A stretch of DNA of 64,000 nucleotides from Hyphomicrobium sp. LHD-15 (GTDB taxonomy: Bacteria; Pseudomonadota; Alphaproteobacteria; Rhizobiales; Hyphomicrobiaceae): the NCBI RefSeq assembly GCF_031157355.1, contig NZ_JAVIFT010000002.1:413501-477500 (forward strand), read 5' to 3'. The notes under the pieces are model-generated. The model searched no databases. It saw only the letters and a list, made by a program, of their open reading frames with translations, and was not told the DNA's origin. Shown here one piece after another: positions 27,327-36,196 of this stretch (positions are counted from its first letter, which is position 1; each line of letters opens with the position of its first letter). Position numbers and translations under genes: made by a program.

Positions 27327-27791
27327 TCAGGCGGCGTGCGAGGTTGCCGGAAGCGTCAGCGCGCGCTTCAGCGCGGCCGTGTCCTTGGCAGTCCTCAGGC
27401 GCTCCAGGGCGGCCGGCTCGCGTACGAGGCGTGAAATGCGTGCCAGGGCCTTGAGGTGGTCGCCGCCGGCGTGATCCGGGGCCAGAAGCAGGAAGATCAA
27501 ATCGACCGGCTCGCCATCCTGACTTTCGAAATCGATCGGCTTCGCGAGGCGTGCGAACAGGCAGACAATGCCGGAAATGCCGTTGATTTTGACGTGCGGA
27601 ACGGCAATGCCGCGGCCGAGGCCAGTGGAGCCCAGGCGCTCGCGCTGAAGCAGCGTGTCGTAGATCACGCGGGCATCGAGGCGGGTGGCCTCAGCCGCCT
27701 TGGCGGAGAGGTCGAGAAGCGCCTGCTTCTTACTTGTGGCTTCAAACGCGGGATAGATCCCGCCCGGTGCCAGAAGATCGCCTAAATCCAT
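27327..27791 (-). CDS. ptsN: PTS IIA-like nitrogen regulatory protein (EIIA-Ntr)
   Basis: PtsN is the terminal phospho-acceptor of the nitrogen PTS (PtsP to NPr to PtsN) and regulates potassium, nitrogen and stress functions. The 154-residue protein has the active His in GIAVPHVKI and the fold landmarks RERLGSTGLGRG and DLIFLLLAPDHAGGDHL. It stands downstream of rpoN as usual, but separated by 1 kb that lacks the expected hpf. ptsP is also in this window, at 53.2 kb. Confidence 0.95.
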   Translation of the reverse strand: MDLGDLLAPGGIYPAFEATSKKQALLDLSAKAAEATRLDARVIYDTLLQRERLGSTGLGRGIAVPHVKINGISGIVCLFARLAKPIDFESQDGEPVDLIFLLLAPDHAGGDHLKALARISRLVREPAALERLRTAKDTAALKRALTLPATSHAA

Positions 27792-27912
27792 GTGTCCGGT
27801 CCCATCGGGTCAGTGATCGGCACTATTTCTGCCGCCGATCAACGTTGCTTCCTTCATTGCTTGGCTTGCCCGCGACTTCCGTGGGCCCTGCCTCGCGTCT
27901 CTCCGCTCAACA

Positions 27913-27928
27913 TTCGATTTGCATCGAA
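27913..27928. promoter_or_regulatory. 16-bp dyad near the predicted ptsN transcription start
   Basis: TTCGAT-TTGC-ATCGAA is a perfect six-base inverted repeat around a TTGC centre. It lies a few bases downstream (minus strand) of the sigma-54-like -12 element, over the likely start point, and could be an operator or the base of a leader hairpin. Confidence 0.4.
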
Positions 27929-27932
27929 TTAT

Positions 27933-27946
27933 GCACCAATCGTGCC
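27933..27946 (-). promoter_or_regulatory. Candidate sigma-54 promoter for ptsN
   Basis: On the minus strand CGGCACGATTGGTGCA matches the -24/-12 consensus TGGCACG-N4-TTGCA at all but two positions, with the invariant GG-N10-GC spacing exact. It is about 140 bases upstream of the ptsN ATG. No enhancer site was identified. Confidence 0.4.
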
Positions 27947-28613
27947 GCTCGGCTCGCCGATGCGGCCCAATCGATGCCAGCAGTCAGATCCTCAGAACGC
28001 GCTGCCCAACATCAACTCTCAACGGTGCTTGGCTACTCTCTCGCACGCCCGCCCATCAGAGGCTCGAGCCCCTTTCGCGTGTGCGGCTTTCCCCCAGCTC
28101 TCAACCACTTCCATTAGCGGTGTATTTTGACAGTTACACCGTTCAACTCGGTCTTGGCGCACGCCTTACCCACCGCCAGTTCGGGCGGCTTCTGTAACAG
28201 CGAACTCATGACCCGGTTCCGTTTTCGAGCGATCCAATCTCGTCCGGCCGGTCAGCCGATCATAGCAGTGTTCGCAAGCGGCGTCCTTCGATCATCTCCC
28301 GTTCTCTACCGGCAAAAGCGGGCTACTTCCGGGCAGCAAGACGAAGTTGTTTTCTTTAATTATTCCAATTCTTTGCACGGATTGCGCCGGGCGCTGCGCC
28401 GTGATTTCGCGCAAGCTAGGCTGGGGCGTTCGGGGTGTCAATCTTGCGGTGCGATCGGGGGGTGGGGGCAGTTCCGTCCCGCGTGAGGATCGGACGAAAC
28501 GGGTGCCCGCCAATTGGCGCGCGGAGCCATGGGGTTGCGTGGAAGTGTGTACAACTTTTCGCAGCGCATTATCTGCGCCTTGGCGGCGGCGACCGGAGGG
28601 GTAAAAAAATTTC

Positions 28614-28818
28614 TAGAGCGTGTTTGCTTATCGCAATCCCGCTCTAGATTTTTGATGAGACCGATGATTCACGCTTCGGACCCTTCCTGCGCTGCCGATT
28701 CACGCCGCGCCCGATAGGGGACGCGACGATCGGAGCTCGTTTCCGGCGCTGCCGATTCACGCCGCGCCCGATAGGGGACGCGACGATCGGAGCGCGTGGG
28801 TCCGAAGCGATCATGGTC
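28614..28818. repeat. Nested palindromic intergenic repeat, same family as 14.8 kb
   Basis: It opens with a TCTAGAGCG...CGCTCTAGA dyad (28613-28648), then TTTTTGATGAGACCGATGA. The outer stem CGCTTCGGACCC (28672-28683) pairs perfectly with GGGTCCGAAGCG (28798-28809). Between the arms sit two tandem 57-base units starting GCGCTGCCGATTCACGCCGC (28689 and 28746), each itself a GATTCACGC...CGATCGG palindrome. The end GATCATGGTCTAG is the same as in the other copies. Confidence 0.85.
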
Positions 28819-30347
28819 TAGCGTGCGATGCGCTCGGCGAGCTGCTTTTCGCGGCGGCGCTGCACCGAGGACGGGATGCGCATCGCTTCGCGGTACTTGG
28901 CGACCGTGCGGCGTGCGATGTCGATGCCTTCGGCCTTCAACTTCTCGACCAGCTTGTCATCGGACAGGATCGACTTCACGCTTTCGCCGTCGATCATCTG
29001 CTTGATGCGATGGCGCACGGCTTCCGAGGAATGGGCTTCGCCTTCGCCGGCCGACTGAATGGCGGACGTGAAGAAGTACTTGAGCTCGAAGATGCCGCGC
29101 GGGGTGGCCATGTACTTGTTCGAGGTCACTCGAGAGACGGTCGACTCGTGCATCGAAATGGCGTCGGCGACGGTCTTGAGATTCAAAGGGCGGAGGTGCT
29201 GGACGCCGTAGGTGAAGAAGCCATCCTGCTGGCGGACGATCTCTTCGGCAACTTTCAGAATGGTGCGGGCGCGCTGATCGAGGCTTTTGACCAGCCAGTT
29301 CGCGGTCTGCAGGCATTCGAGAAGATAGCCTTTGTCCTTTTCGGTGCGGGTCGTCTTGTTGACCTGCGCGAAGTAGGTGCGGTTGACCAGCACGCGGGGC
29401 AGCGTGTCGCTGTTGAGTTCGATGAGCCAGCTGCCGTCGGCGGCCTGACGGACGAGCACGTCGGGGACGACGGGCTGCAGCTGAACGGATCCGAACTTCA
29501 AACCCGGCTTCGGGTTGAGGTGCTTGATCTCCTCGATCATCTCGGTGATCTCGCTCATGTCGGCGCCGATCGCCTTGCGCAAGGCGGGAAGATTGTGGCT
29601 GGCGAGAAGGCCGAGATTGTCGAGAAGTGCCGCAATTTGCGGATCGTAGCGGTTCTGGTCCTTGAGCTGGAGAGCCAGGCATTCCGCAAGCGAGCGCGCA
29701 AACACACCGGGTGGATCGAGTGTCTGGAGCGTTTCGAGGACACGCTCGACCATGCCGAGCGGCGCGCCGAGTTTGATGGCGAGCTGCTCAAGATCGGCGT
29801 GCAGGTAGCCCGCCTCATCGACCATGTCGATCAGGTGCTGGCCGATCAGCCGCTCTACGTGGTCGTGCACGGCGAGCGGCAACTGTTCGCTCAGGTGATC
29901 GCGCAACGACGGCTCGCTCGAAACGAAAGCCTCGGGGTTGATGTCGTCGCCGGAAAACGAATTGGTGCGCTGGCGCACGTTCGCCCAGCCGGAGTCTCCG
30001 CCGTCCTGTCCGCTTGGCGTTGCGCCGGTGTCGGGAAAGCCGCCTTCGTATTCGCCGTCGAGGCCACCGTCGGACTCCGCCACCGGCTTGCCGAGGTCGA
30101 GCCATTCGTCGTCGCTCGTGCGCTCATTGCGCTCCGAGGGATGTTCCGCTTCCGGCTCGCGTTCAGCTTTGGAATGGGCGTCGGGGGTTTCGTCCATCTC
30201 AAGCAGAGGATTGCGCTCAAGCTCGCTTTCCACGAACTGGCCCAGCTCGAGGTTCGAAAGCTGAAGCAGGCGGATGGCCTGCTGCAACTGGGGTGTCATC
30301 ACCAGTTGCTGGCCTTGCCTCAGCTCGAGCTTTGCGGTTAGCGCCAT
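28818..30347 (-). CDS. rpoN: RNA polymerase sigma-54 factor
   Basis: Sigma-54 directs RNA polymerase to -24/-12 promoters that need AAA+ enhancer-binding activators, controlling nitrogen and related functions. The 509-residue protein has the Gln/Leu-rich region I (ELRQGQQLVMTPQLQQAIRL), an acidic region II (about 50-130), the core-binding domain and the C-terminal helix-turn-helix and RpoN box ARRTVAKYREAM. Its stop codon TAG lies inside the conserved TCTAG end of the adjoining palindromic repeat. lptB lies upstream, as in relatives. Confidence 0.97.
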   Translation of the reverse strand: MALTAKLELRQGQQLVMTPQLQQAIRLLQLSNLELGQFVESELERNPLLEMDETPDAHSKAEREPEAEHPSERNERTSDDEWLDLGKPVAESDGGLDGEYEGGFPDTGATPSGQDGGDSGWANVRQRTNSFSGDDINPEAFVSSEPSLRDHLSEQLPLAVHDHVERLIGQHLIDMVDEAGYLHADLEQLAIKLGAPLGMVERVLETLQTLDPPGVFARSLAECLALQLKDQNRYDPQIAALLDNLGLLASHNLPALRKAIGADMSEITEMIEEIKHLNPKPGLKFGSVQLQPVVPDVLVRQAADGSWLIELNSDTLPRVLVNRTYFAQVNKTTRTEKDKGYLLECLQTANWLVKSLDQRARTILKVAEEIVRQQDGFFTYGVQHLRPLNLKTVADAISMHESTVSRVTSNKYMATPRGIFELKYFFTSAIQSAGEGEAHSSEAVRHRIKQMIDGESVKSILSDDKLVEKLKAEGIDIARRTVAKYREAMRIPSSVQRRREKQLAERIAR

Positions 30348-30570
30348 ACTCTAACTTTCAAATCCGGATGGTGCGGAGCGCACGGCCGGCCGTGATCGGT
30401 TCGAGGCATCCGACAGCCACGTGACGAACCCATGTGTCAAGCCGGATCGGAGGGGTGTCGTGTGCCACTCGCGATGCTTATGCATCGTGACCTCGCCGAG
30501 CGCGAGGGCCCTTTGGTCGATCCAGGATCATGCTGTCCGTTCCACGGTGAGCCTGCGACCCAGGCTATAC

Positions 30571-31422
30571 TCAACGTGTGTTAACGAACATATCCCCCAG
30601 ATAGACGCGCCGGACATCTTCGTTGGCTATGATTTCCGCGGGCTTACCTTGTGTCAAAACCTGACCATCGTAGATGATGTAGGCACGATCGATAAGGCTG
30701 AGTGTCTCACGTACGTTGTGATCCGTGATGAGGACGCCAATCCCGCGGTCCGTCAAGTGGCGAACGAGCTGCTGAATGTCGCCCACGGCGATCGGATCGA
30801 TACCCGCGAACGGTTCGTCGAGCAGAATGAACGATGGCCGGGAGGCCAGGGCGCGGGCGATTTCGCAGCGCCGCCGCTCGCCGCCGGAAAGCGCCATCGA
30901 CGGCGATTTCCTGAGCCGGGTGATGTGAAACTCCTCGAGCAGGCTGTCGAGCTGTTCTTTGCGCTTCTTGCGGCTCGGCTCCACGAGTTCGAGCACGGCC
31001 ATGATGTTCTGCTCGACGGTCAGGCCGCGGAAAATCGAGGCCTCCTGCGGGAGGTATCCGATCCCGAGCCGAGCGCGCCGGTACATGGGGAGACTGGTGA
31101 TGTCCTGGCCGTCGATGGAGATACGTCCGGCATCGGCCGGGACGAGGCCGGTGATCATGTAGAAGGTGGTGGTTTTGCCGGCGCCGTTGGGGCCGAGCAG
31201 CCCGACCGACTCGCCGCGTCCAACCGCAAGGCTGACGCCGCGGACCACCATGCGCTTCTTGTAGCTCTTCTGGATGTTCTCGGCGACGAGCCAGCCCTGG
31301 TGGGCGGCCATGTACTGGGCTTCCTCGGCCGAGGAATAGCCATGCATGCCGCCAGCCCCGCTATGCTCTACGTAGGGGTCGGTTTCCTGCTCAGCGCGTG
31401 CTCTCAGGGGCCACAGTTTCAT
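30571..31422 (-). CDS. lptB: LPS export ABC transporter ATPase
   Basis: LptB powers LPS extraction from the inner membrane by LptFG and hands it to the LptC-A bridge. It has Walker A ([13 protein letters not shown]), the signature [12 protein letters not shown], Walker B ([13 protein letters not shown]) and the H-loop LITDHNVRE. The 283 residues include about 45 N-terminal residues beyond the usual start; in-frame ATGs at 31347 and 31311 are alternatives and none has a strong ribosome site. It follows the LptC-LptA fusion gene by 84 bases. lptF and lptG are not in the window. Confidence 0.95.
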   Translation of the reverse strand: MKLWPLRARAEQETDPYVEHSGAGGMHGYSSAEEAQYMAAHQGWLVAENIQKSYKKRMVVRGVSLAVGRGESVGLLGPNGAGKTTTFYMITGLVPADAGRISIDGQDITSLPMYRRARLGIGYLPQEASIFRGLTVEQNIMAVLELVEPSRKKRKEQLDSLLEEFHITRLRKSPSMALSGGERRRCEIARALASRPSFILLDEPFAGIDPIAVGDIQQLVRHLTDRGIGVLITDHNVRETLSLIDRAYIIYDGQVLTQGKPAEIIANEDVRRVYLGDMFVNTR

Positions 31423-31506
31423 GCGGGCAATCTGTCGTGCTCAGGGTGAGGGGAGCGCGTCGCGCGCTCCGGTGCAGGGCATTCGAGCCGGTTTCGAGGG
31501 TGCATG

Positions 31507-33579
31507 TCAATTCGCCGGTGCCCCGGCCGAGCCGGGTGAAGCTGTCGCAGACCAGCCGTCGACCGCGTTTGCGGGCGGCTTCGCCGTCGCTTTTTTGCGT
31601 GCGCTCTGGGCTTCCTGTTCCTTCTCGAGATCCTGCGGGAAGAACACGGCGCTGGCGCGGCCTTTGATTTCGGGTGTTGCAGGTTCGGCGGGCGCGGTCG
31701 TCGCCCAACCACCGCCGCCCGGGTTGGTGACCGTGTTTTCGGGGGCCGTGTCGATCTTGCTTTCGCCGGTCGTCATGTCGATCAAAAGGCGGGTGCCGCG
31801 AACCATGTTTTTGCCGCGCGAGAGCACCACGTTGCCGCCCATCACGACCTTGTTGGTCTTGGTGTCGAAGTCGGCCCAGTCGCCGGTTGCCGTCTGGCCG
31901 TCTTTCGAAGTGACGCGGACGTCCTTCCTGGCTTCGATGCGGGTCAGCTCGGTGCTGGTCTTGGGCCCGTTGTTGGCTGGTGCGTTGGAACCAACAGCAT
32001 CCACGAGGCCGGCTTGTCCTTTGTAGAAGGCGGAAAGCTGGGCGCAGCGGATCTTGAACGTGTCCTGGGTCGCATCGACGTCACCGCGGAAGATAGCCAC
32101 CTTGCGCTGATCGTTGACGTCTAGAGAGTCGGCCGACACCTCGACGGGGGCCTTGGGATCGGTCTTGAAGCTGGTCAGAGGATTGACTTCCTCTACGGCT
32201 GCGGCGACGCCGGTTTTGGCTTTGCCTTGGGGCTGCTTGCCAGGCGTGCGTACGAGACGCGCGCTGATGCGGCCGGGGCCAAACGAGGCTTCGGGCGGCG
32301 AGGTCAGCTCGGCCGAGCCGTTCTTGCGATCGATGGCGAGGCGCCCGCCGCGCAGCTCGTTGTCGCCTTGTGCGACGACGACATCGCCGGTGAGCAGAAC
32401 AGTGCCGGCGGCTTCGTCGATTGCGATGCGTTCGCCGGATGCACGACGATCGGTGCCGGAGGTCATGATGACCTCGCCGGTGAGGAGCGCGGTCTGGGCT
32501 TGGGCATCGAACTCAGCGGTGTCGCTGGTTACCACGTCGCCGTTGGCGCGCTTCATGACGACGGGTTTCTTGGCGAGGATGCGGCGTACCTTTCCGGACT
32601 GAGACTTCGCTGCTCCGGCGGCGGGTTCGGTCGCAGCCCCGGTTCCTCCCATCATGCCCTCGCCCTCGTAGGAGACTTCGAGCTCAGGCGTGGTGAGATA
32701 GGATTCGCCCTGCCGGGCGCGCACGCTGCCGGTAAAGAGCGCGGTCTTGCTGCCGTCGTTGAGATCGAGGCGTTCGGCGTCGATGTTGATCGGGCCGTTC
32801 TCGGGCGTGAACAGGGCGCTAGCGTCGGTGCCGTTCGCGGGTTCGGCCGCCGGCTGCTTCTGCTTCTTTTCGTCGGCGGGTGGCGAAAGCTCCACCATCA
32901 CATCTTCGGTGAAGGTTGCCTCGCGCGCCTTCTGGCGCATCGACATCTGCTTCGCGCGGACGGAGCCATTCGGAAACTCGACAACGACCGGCTCCGGCGA
33001 GGTCAGCAGATCTTCCTTGGTGAGGATCGTGGCGCGCGTCAGCTGTGCCTTGAGGCCGCTTTGCGACGTCACGTTGATCTGGTCGTAGAGTTCCAGAATG
33101 TTCTTGGTGTGATGAAAATCTCCGCGGGCGGCGGAGATGTCGGTGCGCGTCTTGTCCGCTTGAAAGACTTCGCCGGTGATCGCGTTGAGAACGATCACGT
33201 TCGGATCTTTCGGGCTCTGCTGAGCGGTCTTGGCGGTGAACATGTAGCTGCCGCCGTCCTTGGCGAAGCCCTCATAGCGCGGGTTCTTCATCGTGAGGTC
33301 TTCGGGGAGAAGCTTGCGGACTGCAAACTCCTTGAGCGCGTCGCTGTTGAGCCCGCCCGCGGTCCGCACGATCATCAGCGCGTAGACGCCAAGCACACCG
33401 ACTGCCAGTATCGGGAACGCGACCCGCATCAGGCGGACAGCTGTGGTGCGGCGCCGGGCCCTTCGGAATTCACGCGTCCGGTCCACGGCCATCACCAAGC
33501 CGTCGCCTGCGCGGCGGCCCGTGGTGACGTTCATGTCTCGGTCGGCAGTCATGACCATCGGAATTCCAGGTCCCCGCAC
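31507..33579 (-). CDS. LptC-LptA fusion: LPS export periplasmic protein with repeated OstA domains
   Basis: This 690-residue protein has an N-terminal cytoplasmic tail, one TM helix (about 49-71, RVAFPILAVGVLGVYALMIV), an LptC domain (about 75-235) and then OstA/LptA-type beta-jellyroll segments at about 260-440 (DAERLDLNDGSKTALFTG, LLTGEVIMTSG) and 483-610 (VSADSLDVNDQRKVAIFRGD, VVMGGNVVLSRG). It ends in a Pro/Ala-rich tail. LptC and LptA are normally separate proteins of about 200 residues that form the periplasmic LPS bridge, and here one chain appears to supply both. lptB follows directly, confirming the role. The exact start is uncertain (several in-frame ATGs). Confidence 0.85.
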   Translation of the reverse strand: MRGPGIPMVMTADRDMNVTTGRRAGDGLVMAVDRTREFRRARRRTTAVRLMRVAFPILAVGVLGVYALMIVRTAGGLNSDALKEFAVRKLLPEDLTMKNPRYEGFAKDGGSYMFTAKTAQQSPKDPNVIVLNAITGEVFQADKTRTDISAARGDFHHTKNILELYDQINVTSQSGLKAQLTRATILTKEDLLTSPEPVVVEFPNGSVRAKQMSMRQKAREATFTEDVMVELSPPADEKKQKQPAAEPANGTDASALFTPENGPINIDAERLDLNDGSKTALFTGSVRARQGESYLTTPELEVSYEGEGMMGGTGAATEPAAGAAKSQSGKVRRILAKKPVVMKRANGDVVTSDTAEFDAQAQTALLTGEVIMTSGTDRRASGERIAIDEAAGTVLLTGDVVVAQGDNELRGGRLAIDRKNGSAELTSPPEASFGPGRISARLVRTPGKQPQGKAKTGVAAAVEEVNPLTSFKTDPKAPVEVSADSLDVNDQRKVAIFRGDVDATQDTFKIRCAQLSAFYKGQAGLVDAVGSNAPANNGPKTSTELTRIEARKDVRVTSKDGQTATGDWADFDTKTNKVVMGGNVVLSRGKNMVRGTRLLIDMTTGESKIDTAPENTVTNPGGGGWATTAPAEPATPEIKGRASAVFFPQDLEKEQEAQSARKKATAKPPANAVDGWSATASPGSAGAPAN

Positions 33580-33769
33580 ATCACGAAGCTACGCCGCAGG
33601 CGAAGCCGTCGGAACCGTTGGGACAAAAGCCGTGTTGCACGTGCGAAGGCTGGCGGACAATTGCCTGAAATTGGGGTGAGATTGGGACTGCGGCAAGCCG
33701 GGGTCCGGCAAAAAACCGTGGGACTGTGGCGTTCCGGCTCGTCGGCATGCGCGAACCCCAGTCCCAGCA

Positions 33770-34390
33770 TCAGTGCGCGAAAATGTCGGTCTCGCCGTAT
33801 CCTGCAAGATCGAGTTTTGCGCGCGTGGGCAGGAATTCGAAGGCGGCCTTGGCATAGGCAACACGGCCCTCGCGCTCCAGCATGGTGTCCAGCTTCGCCT
33901 TGAGCGCGTGCAGATGGAGAACGTCGGCGGCGGCATAGGCGAGCTGCTGCTGCGTCAGGGTCGGCGCCGCCCAGTCCGAGCTCTGCTGCTGCTTCGACAG
34001 CTCGATGCCCAAAAGCTCTGCGGTGATGTCTTTCAGGCCATGGCGGTCGGTGTAGGTGCGGACCAGCTTGGAGACGATTTTCGTGCAGTAGACGGGCGCA
34101 ACCGTGACGCCGAGGTACTTTTCGAGGACCGCGAGATCGAAACGGGCGAAGTGGAAGATCTTCACAACCGTAGGGTCCGTGAGCAGCGCCTTGAGGCGCG
34201 GGGCGTCGTAGGTTGCGGGATCGGGCTGGATCAGGTGAGCGCTGCCGTCACCGGCGGAAAGCTGCACCAGGCAAAGCCGGTCGCGATGCGGGTTGAGGCC
34301 CGCCGTCTCGGTGTCGATGGCGACGCTGCCTTTGAAGGAGAGGCCGGCGGGCAGATCGCCTTTGTGAAGGGTGACGGACGGAGCGGACAT
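33770..34390 (-). CDS. RNase D-family 3'-5' exonuclease
   Basis: This single-domain DEDD exonuclease of 206 residues has motif I DTETAGLNPHRDRL, motif II with IFHFARFDLAVL, and motif III in YAAADVLHLHALK. It lacks the HRDC domains of full RNase D, as is usual for the short ribonuclease D proteins of Hyphomicrobiales. It likely trims structured RNA 3' ends. It is upstream of and collinear with the lpt genes. Confidence 0.9.
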   Translation of the reverse strand: MSAPSVTLHKGDLPAGLSFKGSVAIDTETAGLNPHRDRLCLVQLSAGDGSAHLIQPDPATYDAPRLKALLTDPTVVKIFHFARFDLAVLEKYLGVTVAPVYCTKIVSKLVRTYTDRHGLKDITAELLGIELSKQQQSSDWAAPTLTQQQLAYAAADVLHLHALKAKLDTMLEREGRVAYAKAAFEFLPTRAKLDLAGYGETDIFAH

Positions 34391-34615
34391 GGCGCGGGCC
34401 TCAGCGGGATGGCGGCTTTCCCTCTTCGGGTCAACCCATTGAAAATAATCGCGTATTTATCATCTTCTTGATCGCGGGTTTAGCGGTTCTGGCCAGTAAA
34501 AGCAAGGGAATGCGGGGTTTTTGTCGCTAAATCCCTGTGTGTGCGCACTTATCCTCCGTGGGATGGGGGCAGCCATAGTGGGATCCAACATCCCTTCGGA
34601 CGAGCATCCCGCCCC

Positions 34616-36022
34616 ATGGATCAGACCACGAAGCTGAAGCTTCCCTACATTCTCGCGGCACAGTCGCAGAAGCATGTCACGCACAACGAGGCATTGCGCG
34701 TTCTCGATGCGCTGGTTCAGCTCGCGGTCGTGGACAAGGATCTCAGTGCTCCGCCTGGGTCGCCCGCCGAAGGGCATTGCTACATCGTCGGAGCGAGCCC
34801 GACTGGAGCATGGGCAGGGCACGCCGGCCGCGTCGCGGCATTCCAGGATGGAGCCTGGGCGTTCTATCCGCCGCTGGAAGGGTGGGTCGCCTGGGTGAGC
34901 GATGAAGACACCCTCTATGCGTTCAACGGTACGAGTTGGGTCGTGGGCGGATCGGGCGTCAATCCGGTGTCGCTCGTGGGCGTCAACGCCACGGCCGATA
35001 CGACCAACCGGCTATCGGTGGCGAGCACGGCTTCGCTTTTCAATCACGCAGGCGCGGGCCATCAGCTCAAGATCAACAAGGCGGCGGCAGGCGATACCGG
35101 AAGCGTGCTGTTCCAGACGGGCTTCTCGGGGCGGGCGGAGTTCGGGCTCGCAGGCGACGACGACTTCCATGTGAAGGTCAGTGCCGACGGCAGCGCCTGG
35201 CACGAGGCGATCGTCATCAACAGATCGAACGGGACTTTGAAAGGCGCCGGCATCCGCGAAAAGCTCGTCGCGAACCGCACCTACTACGTTCGCACCGACG
35301 GCAGCGACAGCAATACCGGCCTCGCCAACACGAGCGGCGGCGCTTTCCTTACGATCCAGAAGGCGATCAATACCGTCTCGGCTCTCGATCTTTCGACCTT
35401 CAACGTCGAAATCGTCGTCGGGGCCGGCACGTACGGCGCGGGCTTTACGATGAACGGGATGTGGGTCGGCTCCGGAACGGTTCAGCTCACCGGTGACGTG
35501 ACCACGCCGTCGAATGTGACGATACAGGCGGCTTCAGCCAACCTGTTCCAGGTTACAGCGCGCGCAAAGATCTTCGTGCGGGGTTTCAAGCTGGTCACGA
35601 CAACGACCGGGTCCCTCATTCGATGCCAGACAGGGCACATCGTGCTCAACGGCAATATGGAATACGGGCAGTCCGGCTTCTATCAGATCGAGGTTCGGGA
35701 TGGCGGTTTTGTCGAAATCACCGCGAACTACAGCATCACCGGCAACGCCGGTATTGCGCATTGGAATGTGAACACCAATGGAATGCTCTACTGCGTGGCA
35801 CGCACGATCACGCTTGTCGGCACGCCGGCTTGGACGAGCTCTTTCCTGGATGCCACCCTGGGAGGGGTTGCGGAAGTGCACGCCAACACCTTCTCCGGCA
35901 GCGCAACCGGTAAGCGGTACGACATTTCGCGTAACGCGGCCGCTCGCGCCAGCGCCAGCGCAACCTACTTTCCGGGCGATGTTGCGGGCACTACGGCAAC
36001 CGGGGGGCAGTACGGAGCATGA
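34616..36022 (+). CDS. DUF2793 phage-tail-like protein with beta-helix C-terminus
   Basis: This 468-residue protein starts at ATG 34616; the frame opens at 34541, but that part is not family-like. The N-terminal 110 residues match the DUF2793 pattern (LKLPYILAAQSQKHVTHNEA, LYAFNGTSWV), seen in phage and gene-transfer-agent tail regions. The rest is Thr/Asn/Gly-rich with parallel-beta-helix character (RTDGSDSNTGLANTSGGAFL), as in tail spikes. No capsid, terminase or tail-tube gene is nearby, so it is a solitary tail-fibre-like gene: a prophage remnant, or a host protein adapted for surface glycan binding. Confidence 0.8.
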   Translation: MDQTTKLKLPYILAAQSQKHVTHNEALRVLDALVQLAVVDKDLSAPPGSPAEGHCYIVGASPTGAWAGHAGRVAAFQDGAWAFYPPLEGWVAWVSDEDTLYAFNGTSWVVGGSGVNPVSLVGVNATADTTNRLSVASTASLFNHAGAGHQLKINKAAAGDTGSVLFQTGFSGRAEFGLAGDDDFHVKVSADGSAWHEAIVINRSNGTLKGAGIREKLVANRTYYVRTDGSDSNTGLANTSGGAFLTIQKAINTVSALDLSTFNVEIVVGAGTYGAGFTMNGMWVGSGTVQLTGDVTTPSNVTIQAASANLFQVTARAKIFVRGFKLVTTTTGSLIRCQTGHIVLNGNMEYGQSGFYQIEVRDGGFVEITANYSITGNAGIAHWNVNTNGMLYCVARTITLVGTPAWTSSFLDATLGGVAEVHANTFSGSATGKRYDISRNAAARASASATYFPGDVAGTTATGGQYGA

Positions 36023-36196
36023 TGGGCTCGTTCAATCCTGTTCGGCAGGTTGGCTCAGCGCTTTGAAGTGTTCGGTTGCGTGCCGAGCGACCGTCCGGCA
36101 GGATCGGCAGCGGACGGTCTCAGCTCAAAATTTGGAACGTTTCGCCGAGCTGTGTCCGGCCACAACGCCAACCCGCGCGACAATCGGCACAACACA

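Larger units (their letters stand above)
27792..28817. other. 1-kb gap between rpoN and ptsN without a supportable gene
   Basis: No frame on either strand looks like a real protein; short open frames here lack family features and ribosome sites. In most Hyphomicrobiales this interval holds hpf/raiA. Its ptsN-proximal end carries a sigma-54-like promoter and a dyad. Its rpoN-proximal 200 bases are a nested palindromic repeat. The middle is slightly AT-richer and unexplained. Confidence 0.6.

Noticed and set aside
27792..28130. Open frames on the plus strand in the rpoN-ptsN gap
   Set aside because: No resemblance to HPF or any family, Pro/Arg/Ser-rich composition, no ribosome site.
28614..28818. 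Possible CRISPR array because of regularly spaced repeats
   Set aside because: Only two or three units, repeats are palindromic and adjoining with no unique spacers, and no cas gene is present.
35534..35881. Antisense frame in the tail-like gene
   Set aside because: Shadow frame with no features; the sense strand has a clear DUF2793 domain and a continuous beta-helix-like pattern.
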